Assembly: GCA_030272585.1 (NCBI GenBank)
Contig: BSYQ01000005.1
Span: 434,001-498,000, forward strand
Length of the DNA stretch: 64,000 nt
Direction of reading: 5' to 3'
From: Bryopsis sp. KO-2023
Taxonomy: Eukaryota > Chlorophyta > Ulvophyceae > Bryopsidales > Bryopsidaceae
The notes under the pieces are model-generated. The model was not told the origin of the DNA, did not search any database, and saw only the letters and a program-made list of their open reading frames with translations. Position 1 is the first letter of the stretch. Each line of letters opens with the position of its first letter. Below, in pieces: positions 11,133 to 22,272 of this stretch. The position numbers and the translations under genes are program-made.

Positions 11133-12409
11133 ATGAGCAGGGTGCGTGGTGTGATCAGCGCGCAACCAGGTCCGATGAAATATTTCGAGCCCATCAATTC
11201 GTTGGTGTTCGACGAAAAGCTAGGAATTGGTGGTCACCTATTCCATGGAAAAGGCACCAATTGCACTGGACGGCAAATGAGCATGGAGCACATCAACACT
11301 ATTCTGGGACCCAAAAATGGACAACAAATCGTGGCTCAGCAAGAGACGGTCACAAACGCGGTGGATGATGAGCAACCAATCAAGGCTGAGTCCAGCCAAG
11401 AGATCTATGATAGGTTTGATGCATCAAGTGAGGAGCCCTTGGCTGAAGTTGCTGGGGAAGATGGAGATCTGGAGGAGATTGTAACCCAGAAAAAACCAGT
11501 GCCAACTGGAAAGCATGCCGTGGACTTTCCAAAACTGGAAATCCAGGTTTTGTCTGAAATCCAGGCAGCTCCAGAGACTGCATTTGAAAGAATCGATGGC
11601 TTGCCTGATATCAACACTCCCCTGCATGAAGACTTGCCATCTGACCTGGACATCCCACCTGTTGAAAAGCAGATCCAAAAGACTGAAGGTGCAGGCTTCG
11701 ATGACTCGGCTGAAAGTGAAGCCCTTGGGAAAGCTTGTGTGTGGGATATCTGTGACATGGCAGGCAGACCCAAAGCTCAAGAATACTTCCAAGTGGTGAC
11801 GTTCCTCTCGGAGAATGCTATGCTGTTTGGTGTCAGGAATAGAACTGGCAAGTGGGATATTCTCAAGGGTGTGCTGAAAGCTCAGCTCAACAACGACAAG
11901 TCCAGAGGCAATGCAAGCCAAGACATGATCAGTGCAAGGATTGATAAGCGTGGGAAAGTGGTGTTTGGTCCCCCCATGAAAAGCGAATATGTGATTTATG
12001 TGGAGGACATGCACCTGCCTCAAATCATGAAATGTTCCCCCCAAGATCATACTAAGCTGCTCGGAGAAAGGATGGACCCCTGCCAATCTACAAAAATCAT
12101 CGACACCAAACTTTGTGGAAGCATCGGAGCTCCAGGGGTTGCCCAAGATACGGTCACCAACAGATTCTCGGGACATTTCAACATAATTTCTTCTGCAGAA
12201 ATGCCATCGGAGGCTGGCTTGAGGATTTTCTCGACAATCTCCCCGAACAAGAGCTTCCATGAGGGAATACAAGAGATGTGCAACAAGGTTCAATTTGACA
12301 TATATTTTCATCCAAAAATCCGGCGTGATGAATGCCACATGGCGGTCGAATTGATTGCAGTCAAAACAAGGTCCAAAGTTGCAATCCCAAAACTGGACAT
12401 CCGCCTCCG
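11133..12409 (+). CDS. 5' exon of copy A: acidic leader plus abridged dynein AAA3-like module
   Basis: The first methionine fitting the domain plan is at 11133 (MSRVRGVISAQPG); the frame is open further upstream. Residues 60-200 or so are acidic and low in complexity. Next comes a degenerate dynein AAA3: QEYFQVVTFLSENAMLFG leading to a broken P-loop (RNRTGK), then DMISARIDKRGKVVFGPP, Walker B-like YVIYVEDMHLP, and sensor-1-like TVTNRFSGHFNIISS followed by IFSTI. The exon ends CG/GTATGAG. The intron 12410-12691 that follows is shared with copy B, and phase is kept into the 12692 exon. The equivalent copy B exon is unrelated up to about 12385, where homology begins abruptly inside the exon. So this looks like a fusion of a dynein piece onto the duplicated gene. 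Confidence 0.6.
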
Positions 12410-12691
12410 GTATGAGTTCTCTGTTTCAGCACCAGTTTGTTTTCAATCAAGCAATGTGAATCAAAAAGCTTACAAAGGGTTTCCTCACTTTTTTCTCTTT
12501 TTGTCCTAAACTTCTCAGGGGTGTTTTCTGGGCCATATTGAAAGATTAGGTGTAATTGTTGGTTTTCTATTTTCTGTCAGACTCACTAGCCAGACAACAT
12601 GACACGCTGCTTCTACAAACTCATATGTATATATGTATGGACTTATAATGTGCACCCCCCCAGTCTGACTTACTCTATATTCCACACGCAG

Positions 12692-13690
12692 TGGCATCAA
12701 GATTTTGATCCCTTGGGCTCTTCACAAAAAAGTCAGCCGCATTTTAGTGCACGAGGAGAAAACCAAGCACGATGAGATTGCCATTGAACAAGTCCCGGCT
12801 GATTCTGTGGCAGTCATTGTGCCAGAAATTGTTACCAGCCTCCTGGAGGTGCGCGCATGTGGAATCAACCTTTTCAATCCTCTCGTCAATTTCAATGATG
12901 ATGGAGAATATGAATGCCAGTTGTTGTCTTTATCAGCGCTCACAACCGAAAAAGCACTTATATGAATTTCCCTTGTGCAGGATAGCGATGAGGAAGTTGG
13001 TTTCGAGGATGGATTTGAATCACTTGTGGCGTCAGCTGCAAAGAATCCCTTTCCAGATGTGCACACCTCCACCATTTGCCATGGTGTGCATGAGATCTAT
13101 GTCGACAATCCAAGTGGTGTTGTGTGCAATGGCAATTTGATAAAATGGAGGGAGCAGATGACCCCTAGGGAATGTGTTTTCCCTCTTGCACGCTTCCACG
13201 TGGCTGGTGGCAACATCGAGGGATCCGGAAGTGAAAAAATGAGTAAGTGGGTGCTTTTGCCGGCATGACAGTTGAGATTTTTCCCGATCCTTCTCCCTGG
13301 TTAATAATTTCTTCAGCTTGGCTTTCGGACTACACATCGAGAAGTTTGAGCTGTTATGCCATAATTGTTGGATCTGCAATCATTGATACGGATTAAAATA
13401 ACAATCATAAACTGGAAAACGGGCCTTGCTGGGTTTCTGAATGGTGCTAATGAAGGAAGTGGTCCCTGAGCCAATATCCTATTTCATCCATTCCATTATT
13501 TTTTCTGACCAGGTGCTTGGAGCGAGATTGAAACTCTGATGGAGGCCACAATCAGTGAGCAAGAGGAGCAGATAGTGACTGTCCCCCCCCATTCGAGAGG
13601 AAGCGTAGACTCCATTGACAGACATCAGGTCTGTCCACAGCAAATCATCAAAACGCAATGGAACGAGGCTCCTGTGCATTCACCAAGAAT
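12692..13690 (+). CDS. Copy A middle exons, unidentified domain
   Basis: Blocks at 12692 to about 12900 (GIKILIPWALHKKVSRI, EQVPADSVAVIVPEIV, LEVRACGINLFNPLVNF), about 12980-13240 (EDGFESLVASAAKNPF, TICHGVHEIYVDNPS, NGNLIKWREQM, ARFHVAGGNIEG) and about 13510-13700 (WSEIETLMEATISEQEEQ, QQIIKTQWNE) each have a closely similar partner in copy B. I do not recognise the family; it is not a canonical dynein domain. Copy A lacks a stretch of roughly 50 codons that copy B has between VSR and EIAIEQV. The conservation between the arms suggests past selection on protein. Confidence 0.55.
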
Positions 13691-14058
13691 GCCCTTATTG
13701 TTGTGTAAGTAAGAGTTAAATTGATCGATGCTTCCAGGCGGGGCCGCACTTTTCGAGGCATCCCAAAGAGCCTTGTGATCTTGGGGACGCACATCTGAAA
13801 AGAAAGCCTTTGGCAAGGACGTCGAGGAGCAATGTCAGCCAGCCATCGAATGTGGGTAACTCTGGGAAAGACATTTTCGCAACCTCCGGTCAAGCTGCTG
13901 ATATTCTGGGAAGGCAAGATTATGTTTCAATTCAATTCAGTGTATGTACATTTATATGTTTTTGCTTTTACAAATCCATGATGTCAATAGTGACAATTGT
14001 ATTCGTGACAAAACACAGGTGGAGCAAAAGATGGTCGGAATGACCACAGAAAAAGAAC

Positions 14059-14061
14059 CGG
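14059..14061. repeat. Target-site duplication CGG (left), CACTA element
   Basis: CGG immediately precedes CACTAGT and recurs directly after the right end at 16947-16949. Arm B has a single CGG at the matching position (complement near 52020), so the duplication is a real 3-bp target site. Confidence 0.9.
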
Positions 14062-14079
14062 CACTAGTAAAAAAAGGGT

Positions 14080-14480
14080 CGATTTACCAGTTTATTTACC
14101 AGTTTTTGCACGAAGTTCCAACAGTCGTTTCGTGTTTTTTTTGAGTTTACCAGTTTTTCAATTTACCAGATTACGACCACGATTACCAGTTTTTTTTACC
14201 ACATTATTAGAATTTACCAGTTTTCTGGGGAGGTGAAAAAACTGGTAATCGTGGTCGTAAACTGGTAAATTCGAAAAGTGACGACTTTTGAAAATCTGGT
14301 AATTTCAAGAATCTGGTAATTTTAAAAACTGGTAATCGTGGTCGTAATCTGGTAAATTCGAAAAGTGACGACTTTTGAAAAACTGGTAATTGTGAGAACG
14401 ATCTGGTAAATTGGAAAAGTGATGCACTTTGAAAATCTGGTAGTTTCAGGAAAACTGGTAATTGTGAAAATTCGGTAATT
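14080..14480. repeat. Left subterminal repeat array, TTACCAG units
   Basis: At least a dozen copies of TTACCAGTTT or its complement AAACTGGTAA occur, some inside longer repeats such as AATCGTGGTCGTAA and AAAAGTGACGACTTTTGAAAA, repeated two to three times. The orientations are mixed, so the strand can fold into hairpins. This is probably a transposase-binding array. Confidence 0.8.
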
Positions 14481-14575
14481 GGTAACAGGCAAAACTATCG
14501 AAACGGGAAACAAGTTCATTGAGTAATAATTTTACAGAGCCAAACCACGCATCCAACCCCCCACTGCCCCCACAT

Positions 14576-15960
14576 TCAACAACCCCCCGTTGCCCTGAAA
14601 TCGTGTTTCCCATCATTTTCAGATCTAATATTCCTGTCCCTGGAACTCTTCTTCCTATCACTACTCCGATCTGAAACTAGAACTGGGGGAGACCACCCAT
14701 CTCCTGCAACCACTTTGCTCATCCAAGAAACAAGTTCTTCTCGTATATATATATAATATATTCCCTTGATGGTATCGTTGGCACTGTGTCCCTGTTCAGA
14801 ATGTGAGATCCGAGATCCAAACTGTCCCATTGATTGGATATTCACCATCTCTCCATGAAACAAAGTAAAAGAAAATAAAGAAAGAATGGAAAAATGTGAC
14901 CAATCTGTGTATCCCGCAAAAGTTCCCTCCCTCCTTTGCTTCTTTCTGTTTGCCAGGGGCAGAGTTTCAAACAGAGAAAAAAAAAAGTGGGTGATAAGCA
15001 GGCACCTGCATTCCTGGTTTCTTTTTCAGGCACCTGCATTCCTCATGTCTGAACCCCAGAACTGCAACACCCAGAGTTCCTCCCACAAACCTGTTCTCGA
15101 AGAAGAACAGGTCTCTGCTCTTTTTTCCGATTGTTGGTGGAGGAAACGATCCTTTCCACAGAAGATAAGGATTGCCATCACCAGCAGCAGCATTGAAATG
15201 ATAAAAATTAGCAAACATTACAATCATCAGACTGCACCTGAGAGGGAGGAGGGAATTTTGTTCTATGTTATATGTTATCTTGTTACACCTTCAAAAGCGA
15301 TATTGTCGTGGTTTTGTGGATTTTCCTCAACATGTGAATTGAGAGGAAATTGAAAGAACACACGCACAGAGATGTGTTACTATTTTTTATCACCCACTTT
15401 TTTTCATCAGCGGCAGCTTGTTTTGTTTGATCGATCATCCTCTTCCACCTGCCCAACTGTTTCCTTCTTTCTTTCGCAACGGCCAGCTCTGAATTGCCGA
15501 GTGATCGCTGCCATGTAGTGATCCAACTGCAACTCCCCGATTCTGCGAAAAGCTATAAAAACAATAAAACCTAAGTCCACTCCGCTTGTTTGAAAGTCAA
15601 TGGGCATCCTGTTCCCATTGAATAGATTCTTATGATGGTGTGCATGTTGTGCCAGGCTGGCAAGAGCCGAAGCACACCGTGGGGATCGTCGTTTGCAGAA
15701 CCCTTCCAAAATTCTGCACGGTAGGATTAGGGTTGCCCATTTCTTCCCTGTTTGGACCCCAAGATTATAACCAGGAGTTGCATAATCACAATTCAAATAC
15801 GACTCTCAGTGGAAAGTACCTTCTTTCTCTGTCAATTCATCAGAAGCACTGCCTCATCTTGTTGTCTGTATATCAAGAAAACTTCAAATCAGAAACAACC
15901 CAAACTGGAGAAATAACCTTAGTGATCTTGCTGGGGATTTCTGGTGTGCAGGGTATGGCC
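14576..15960 (-). other. CACTA interior: possible captured gene fragment
   Basis: Several minus-strand open segments are separated by intron-like gaps: 14863-14576 (FGSRISHSEQGHSANDTIKG), 15214-15026 with a hydrophobic segment (IISMLLLVMAILIFCG), and 15796-15407 (FIVFIAFRRIGELQLDHYMA). Together they resemble exons of a small membrane protein picked up by the transposon, as Pack-type CACTA elements do. I recognise no family. No such sequence is present at the arm B empty site. It could be random open frames. Confidence 0.3.
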
Positions 15961-16264
15961 TGGTCGTGTGAGATTGATTCTCGTGAGAAAGTACAACTGT
16001 ATGAACAAAAACAAAGGAATTTTATCGATTAAAAGAAAGACCATTGGTTTCACTTTGCGATGTGCAATTGAACTCCAATATGATTCTAACCGGTATATCC
16101 CAAGAAGAAAAAAAAAAATGGCCAAATGGATTGTTTTCAAGGAGCTGCTGTTAAAACTTACCCACTGGCAATAGAAGCACATGACCTCGTAGTCTTATGT
16201 CCTCCCCTCTGACGAGACCTCTTACTGTCTCGTCGCTTTTGGCTTGTTCTTACTGGCGCTGTTC

Positions 16265-16660
16265 AGTAGATGTCTGCAGACCGCTCCAACCAACCGGGGA
16301 AGGTTCTCCTCGCGCCTTTCCTGGGAAACTGTGATGGTTTGCTTCGCTGCTTGTTTGCCCTCGTGGGTTTCGTGACCACGCAAGAGGTACAACCCCAGCC
16401 ATCACTGTCACGAGACTTGAGCCACCACTGTCACGAGACTTGCTGTTATCCCGTCGCCTTTGACGTGATCATCGACCACAAAAAGAATCTCGATGTTTGA
16501 GAGATGTCTGCACACCGCCCCAACCAACCGCGATAGGCCTTGCGCCTTTCCTGGAAAAAAAAACTGGAAAACTGTGATGGGACCTTGGTTTGCTTCGTAG
16601 CTTGTTTGCCCTCGTGGGTTTCGTGCCTCGCAACAAGTACAACCAGATCGCCTTGGTCGA
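16265..16660. repeat. Tandem duplication inside the CACTA element
   Basis: A unit beginning AGATGTCTGCAGACCGCTCC near 16267 recurs near 16500 as AGATGTCTGCACACCGCCCC. Each is followed by similar GCGCCTTTCCTGG, AACTGTGATGG, GTTTGCTTCG and TTTGCCCTCGTGGGTTTCGTG blocks, spaced about 235 bp. A smaller duplicate of CACTGTCACGAGACTTGAGC lies between them near 16404-16440. Confidence 0.75.
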
Positions 16661-16729
16661 TAACCTTGTCGCGTGTATGATAACCTCTGATCGCACTTAT
16701 TGCAGCGCATTCTGGATTTTTTTTTCTCC

Positions 16730-16925
16730 ATATTTTGGTAAAATCTTGTGAATCTTGTAAATTATTACCATGTTGCGGCGATTTTTCGTGAATATGGTAA
16801 ATTTTTACCAGATTGTGGTAAATTTTACCAGTTTGAGGTGAAAGCCTCTATTCTACCACTTTTTCTCTCAGTTTCTTGAAATTAGCGTGATTTTTTACCA
16901 GTTTTTGGTAAAAAAAAGTGGTAAA
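16730..16925. repeat. Right subterminal repeat array, TTACCAG/TTGGTAA units
   Basis: TTTTGGTAAAA, TTTACCAGATTG, TTTTACCAGTTTG and TTTTTACCAGTTTTTGGTAA recur close to the right terminus, mirroring the left array. Together with the terminal repeats they define the element ends. Confidence 0.75.
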
Positions 16926-16946
16926 TCGGCCCTGTTTTTACTAGTG

Positions 16947-16949
16947 CGG
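16947..16949. repeat. Target-site duplication CGG (right), CACTA element
   Basis: CGG directly follows ...CTAGTG and continues into CTGATGAAAAG, which matches the uninterrupted arm B sequence. Confidence 0.9.
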
Positions 16950-18599
16950 CTGATGAAAAGAAAAATTTTGCTGCTGAAAAAGAAAATGATGTCAATTCTG
17001 TCGAGGTGATGGCGGTTGATGCTAAAACAAAACTGGATGAAGTTCAAGCTGCAATACATGTTGTAGATGCCAGTTTGAGAAACATTACAAGAGACGACAT
17101 TGTCGAGATCAAGAGCTTTATCCATCCACCCCGTGGTGTGAGGTTGGTAATGGACGCGGTGTGTCTATTGCTTGGTGTGCAATTAAAAAATGGTAAGGCA
17201 AGAATGTGAACATGCTGAAATAATTAACACATGCTAATGGTATTGTTAGAGTTCGAATTAGCCTGAAGTGTATCTTGTATAATGTTCTTATTTTGAAGAG
17301 TGCTTTTGTAGGTAAAAAACGTGCGGACACCTGGAAAGAAGCTAGAAAACTGGTCCAACAACCAGTCAAATTTTTGAAGCAAATGAGAAATTACAAGGGT
17401 GGCATTAAGAAGAGCAGGTTTACAATCCTAAGGTTTTTGTTTTGTTTTTGTTTTTTTTTGTTTTTCTCTTTCTTTTCTTTCCTTTTTGTCTTTGTTCCAG
17501 CATCATAGAGGGTGATGGCTCTCTTTTGCTGTGGGTTGTAATTATGATTATGATTAAGAAGAGGGCTCTTAGAACACTGGAGGGTTACGTGATGAACGAG
17601 GAGTTTTTACCGGAGAACATCCACAGGTCTTCGCGAGCGTGCATCTCCCTTTCAAGATGGGTGCAATCGGTATACGCATATCACAAGGCATCTCAGCAGG
17701 TAACTCTTTCCCTTTCCTTTTTACCCTTTGTTTTTTCCTCTGTGATTTGCATTTCGAATTTCAAGTGGATGTGTTGTAGGTCGCCTCCGCGCGGCCCGCT
17801 AGAAACATATAAACCAAAACAACCTGCCACGGGCATACGGAGAAAAATCACGGAGCAGCCCGTGGTCGGAGACGCAAAATCGAGAAAAAAAAACCTGCAG
17901 CCAAATCTGGTTGAATCCATAAAGAAAGAGCTGGTGAGAAGAATGAATGGTGAGAGCATGACCTTGGGAAATCTGTCAAACTTACTTGAACCGGTGCGCT
18001 AGATGTGTGTTAATTAAACGAATCAACCTCACTTGCATGTATTACTGTTGCAAATATTATTCAGCCAAATGGAAAGTTCCTCCCCCTCCACAATGCAATG
18101 ATGTATGGCTTGGAAATCGATGCGTGACAGGGTAATAAGCTGATTCAAGACGAACGAAAGAATCTCATGGAGTCGAAACGGGTCAAAGTGCACACAGTGC
18201 GATCGCTGCAGGTCCAGCAACTCTCCTTCACCAAATTGTCGACCATTTCCAGAAGCTTTTCGATTCCTCTAATGTAGAGTTATGAACAAAGTCTACAGGG
18301 CAGTCATCGAAACCTGGTATTTCTTGGGGTCGCTCAGTGGAATCCTGATGCTTGAACCGAGTCTGTGATTTGCTGGATCAGCATGGCAGACCTGTGGATT
18401 TGAAAGCAGAGTACAAGAATATATTGAGGAGTTCAGGTGGGCACTCCAAAGCAGGACCTGCTATGTGTTGAATTGGCCTGAAGAAGTTCCAGTAAAGATA
18501 AAACATTGTTTCACAACCAAAGGAGAAAAGACCCAACTAATCATGTCCCGATCGTTTGATTTCTGTGCATAGGGGAGGAGAACATCAGAACTCCTGGAA

Positions 18600-21500
18600 A
18601 CGAACCCAACAAGAATTTTGGGAAATCAAGAGCCTCAATCTGCCGTTCTACATTTCAAGGATTTCATTCTGGCAGGGCTTATGGATATATTCGACCTGGC
18701 TGATATCAAACAGGTGATGGATGGCTTCAAAACAACAATAGCAATATCATATGGTAATGGTGGTTACAATAGGGTGTTTCTTTCCCTCCCAAATTCAACT
18801 TCAGTTTAAATTTGAAAGCCAAGCAAGAAAAATTGCCTCTGTTGTCTGTAGATCATGGAGCATGGGGAGAAACGTGTCGACAGATTGCACCGGCTGGATG
18901 CAATCATGTCAGAGTATCAAAAGATGACACCAGAATTGTAGAAGTTTTCAGAATCATAATGATGGAAGTGCCTATTTTTACAACCAAAAAACATTCAGGA
19001 AGGAATTCCTCGCTCGAAGGCCAAACTGGATGGCAAAGGCGAACTGCAAAAAAACAATTGTGAAAGATGTGAGTTCCCTGTGATTTTTTCAATTTCTTTT
19101 TGAATTTTCAACTTTTTGCACCTTTTCCAGGGTAGGGTAAAAGCAACAAGTCTAATTTGAAATGGTAGTAGAAGCAACGGCTTTTTATGGAGGCCTTAGA
19201 AAATAGCAATTGCTGATGTTTTGTTGATTGTATTATTTTTCTCTTTGGGTAAACTTTTCTTTTGATTTGAATGATTCAAAGGCCTGTCGGGGCCAATCCT
19301 GATTGCATTCGGCCGAGAAAGCAGGCCAGATTTTTTATAATAAAAAAGAAGACTGAAATAGTGTATTTGAACCTTCAGGTTGGTGGAAACAGAGATGTTT
19401 CAAAAAAGAAGTGGAAAAAATCGGAGAGGAAATGCGAAGGTAAAAAAAAAAATTGGAGATTCACTAAGAGCCTTTCATGATTTTCAAAGAAAGATTTCAT
19501 GTTGGCCTACCTCATAAGCAATTTCACATGCATATATCAGTTCTTAAATAATACAAAAAAACAATGCTTATTTTCTTATTATTAGCGAATCCTGTTGTAG
19601 TAGGGAGTTGGAGGCCAAAATCCAACTGCAAAAAAAAAACCAGAAGAAAATTGAAGATCCCAAATGGAGGTATAACCAAATGAGAAAAGAAATGAAATGT
19701 TTCACCTGACGGAGGCCAGAAGATGTTTCTTTTATCTTTGTTGCAACAAAACGGATGCAAAAATAGCGCAAGTCAGTCTGATATGCTTCTTACTCAGTTC
19801 TTTTATTGAAATAAATTTGATTCAAGGTGGACCCCCCTCCCCAATTTTGTAACGTCCCATATTTTTTTTTAAAGCAATTTTTCATTTTATCACTCTTATG
19901 TGGATTTTTCTAGCTGTGTACACAGTCTCTTGTTTGTTGTTGTTCTTTCGATAGAATAAACCCTAAAACAAGGTAGTTTTTTCTTCTTTTGCAAGACATG
20001 CTTGTATTGTGTTGTATTGTATTTTCTTATGATCGTTTTTCGGTCTTACTTTTTCAATAGCAGGCAAAAATGAAAGAGAAAGGTGTACAGAAATACAGAA
20101 AAGCTTTGGCCTCAAAAGGCCCTGTGGAAACAGCAAGAAGAAAATGAGGAAAGTACCAAAACACAAAAAAATGAAAAAAAAAGAAAGCAAATTGGAAATG
20201 AGAATCAAAGCTATGGAGCAAGATGCCTCTCGAATTCGTAAAATTCCAGGAAGAGCTGCAAATTGGGAAAAAAAACAAGAGGAGGACGATCATTACACGG
20301 AGGATGATTCCTGGGACAACAAAGAAACCCAGAAATTTTATAATGTCCAGCCCGGGAACAGAAACGTCGATTGACCTAATTAAAAGATATGCATGATGGA
20401 TGATTTTCAAAATATCCTTCTGGAGGTGGGGTGCTTCTTTTTGTGGATGCTGGTAGTAGTGCCCTTCTTATACATTGAAAACAAAACAGACATATATATA
20501 TATGAACATTTAAACATGTTGCAAAAAAGGTATATTTAAAATGTTTTGTTTAGAAAGATCAGGACCCTACATAGTTAATGAATTTATTTTTCAGATAAAT
20601 CGCATGTATTGAGCAATATTTCCCCCACACACACTGGTTTCTGGGATAAGTGTACTAATGTCCACTTATTAGCGCATTTTTATTTTCACTCTGTTTTTCT
20701 TGTTGGGGGAAAAAGGATCTGTAGTTTTTTTCACCCTTTTTCATTCCTTCAATGTACTGTGTTGTGTGTGTGTGTGTGTAGAAAGGAAAAAATCGCTGCA
20801 AGAACTTCGAAAATGAAATTATTGCATGGCACCTATCAGAACGAAAATGTCAAATCGGAAGATTTGGATGTGCACTTTCATGCAGAGAGCAAAGGTTTGA
20901 AAAAAGCAGTGATAATTGGACTGTTTTTGTCCTGATCCATGTAGATCTGTTGAACAATGTTGGAGAGCTGTCTCAGCAATTGAGGATGAAAGACCTTTTA
21001 TTTCGATCATTCCACCGAAATATCCAGAGAAAATAATGGGTCATTGCAAGTACAGCAAACATGATGATGGATCCTGAGAAATCGAACATGTACAGTTTGC
21101 CGGTAGGTGCAAGCAAAATGGAAAATTGCTCTCGATAATTCTGAGTGTGGTGATGGCCTATTTATTTAGGTTTTTTTTCTACTTGCTTGTTGGTGCTTTT
21201 TTAATTAAATTTAAGTACAACTCCCTTTTTTTTAGGGGGGGAGGGGTATTTTTATCAATCCTGACCACATTATCCACTGCAGTTCTTCAGCTCTTGACTA
21301 GATTGCCCTCTTCATTCTTCAAGTTTATTTGTTTTGGTTCAATTCTGTTCCAATTGTTTCGAAAAAGTATTCCAACAACTGTTTCTTTTCTTCAATGACC
21401 TATTTTTTTTTTGATTTTTCAATTTCAGGAAATTCTATTTGAGGTCGAAACGAGACCTCCCATGTGCAAAAAATGGTAAATGCCAACCGGACAGGCGGCC

Positions 21501-21690
21501 TCTTGTATTGCGATTTGGAGAATGTCCTTCTCTCCGAGAAACCTTTGATGGGGGAATTGGGAATGATGACTGAAAGTGGGAGACAAGCCAGAATCCACAA
21601 ACTGTCCAAAATCAGGTTGAGAAAAATTGTGACTTTAGACCTTAAAAAATGTATGGAAAAAACAAAGGCCAGAAAAAAAATGAATTAAGG
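18600..21690 (+). pseudogene. Copy A coiled-coil tail, decayed
   Basis: Exon-like blocks matching arm B: about 18622-18755 (GNQEPQSAVLHFKDFILAG, IFDLADIKQVMDGFKTTIA); about 18850-18990 (IMEHGEKRVDRLHRLDAIM) with an in-frame TAG at 18939-18941; about 19360-19440 (VYLNLQ); about 20060-20250 (KLEMRIKAMEQDASRIRKIP); about 20780-20900 (KLLHGTYQNENVKSED, HAESKGLKKAVI); about 21060-21110 (FAGRCKQNGK); about 21430-21650 (ILFEVETRPPMCKKW, NRTGGLLY). The composition is Lys/Glu-rich and heptad-like, so a coiled coil is likely. The stop, extra T-runs in introns and the upstream insertion mark it as non-functional relative to copy B. No family was identified. Confidence 0.5.
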
Positions 21691-22229
21691 AACGTTGGGG
21701 ATGATTTGGATGAAAAAGAAAACCACAAGTGTCATCAATGCCTTACATATATTTTTATATATATGAACAACTGGAAAAATCATGGGTTTCCTTTTGGGGG
21801 CGATTCTGGGGGAGGAGGGAGGCCTGGTGAGATTGTACATTGGGAGTGAGTTTCATTCTGTTCCAAAAAAGAAAGTCCTCTCCTGGCTTGATGGAAGTGT
21901 GGAAGCTTTGAAATGACAATGATGAAAGCCAATGCCAATTCACTCAGCGCTACACCCTTGGGTTCTGACACGGAATCGCCGTTTGGTAGCAGAGAGGTTG
22001 TAGATTTTTTGGCCAATCAATCTATCAATCACCCTGCTTTCCCTTCCCCCCCCCCCCCAAAAAAAAAAAAAGAAAAATAGTCGAGATTAACGCGTCACAC
22101 CGATCCAATGAGGTCCCTCCAAATCAAAGCCCCCCTCTCTGAGCCCCAAATCGAAACACAGCACCCTTTCCTTTTTCAGACGTGCTCAGGGCCAACGGAC
22201 CCGCTTCCTCGCTGTATTCAACTGCAAAC

Positions 22230-22272
22230 ATGCGTGCTGCGTTTTTCGTCGCCGTCACTTGCTTCCTCGGTG
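22230..22272 (+). other. Possible signal-peptide exon
   Basis: ATG at 22230 gives MRAAFFVAVTCFLGG, a compact hydrophobic leader directly followed by a GGTGAGAAA donor-like sequence. It lies near the inner end of arm A. No partner exon could be linked downstream before the ammonium transporter, so this may be chance. Confidence 0.2.

Larger units (their letters stand above)
14062..16946. mobile_element. CACTA (EnSpm/CMC) DNA transposon, non-autonomous, 2885 bp
   Basis: The ends are inverted: CACTAGTAAAAAAAGGGTCG at the left, and at the right the reverse complement of CACTAGTAAAAACAGGGCCG, with similarity continuing into GATTTACCA. The 3-bp duplication (CGG) and the CACTA terminus fit the CACTA superfamily. 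Both subterminal regions (about 14080-14480 and 16730-16925) are packed with TTACCAGTTTT/AAAACTGGTAA units in both orientations, which is typical of this group's transposase-binding repeats. No transposase is recognisable inside, so it probably moved in trans. The interior contains possible captured sequence (14.6-15.9 kb) and a tandem duplication (16.27-16.66 kb). Confidence 0.9.
13800..18000 (+). pseudogene. Copy A dynein stalk and microtubule-binding region, split by a CACTA element
   Basis: A block near 13803-13925 (KAFGKDVEEQCQ, then GKDIFATSGQAADILG) leads to the stalk exon beginning near 14018 (QKMVGMTTEKEPA). A transposon at 14062-16946 interrupts it, and coding resumes at about 16950 (DEKKNFAAEKEND). 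After that come the dynein stalk signature DDIVEIKSFIHPPRGVRLVM, LLLGV, GKKRADTWKEARKLV and, after an expanded T-rich segment at 17430-17500, LEGYVMNEEFL and WVQSVYAYHK. These are coiled coil 1, the microtubule-binding globule and the start of coiled coil 2 of dynein heavy chain. A block at about 17770-18000 (ESIKKELVRRMNGES) follows. Because of the insertion and the intervening loss of coiled-coil exons I call this copy inactive, although splicing around the element cannot be excluded. Confidence 0.65.

Noticed and set aside
11424-12338. Minus-strand 304-codon frame
   Set aside because: Antisense of the copy A AAA3-like exon, which shows dynein motifs on the plus strand.
12692-13260. SMC-hinge or SMCHD1/GMI1-like identity for the IVPEIV/GVHEI region
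   Set aside because: Considered because of the coiled coils around it, but the conserved hinge motifs could not be matched.
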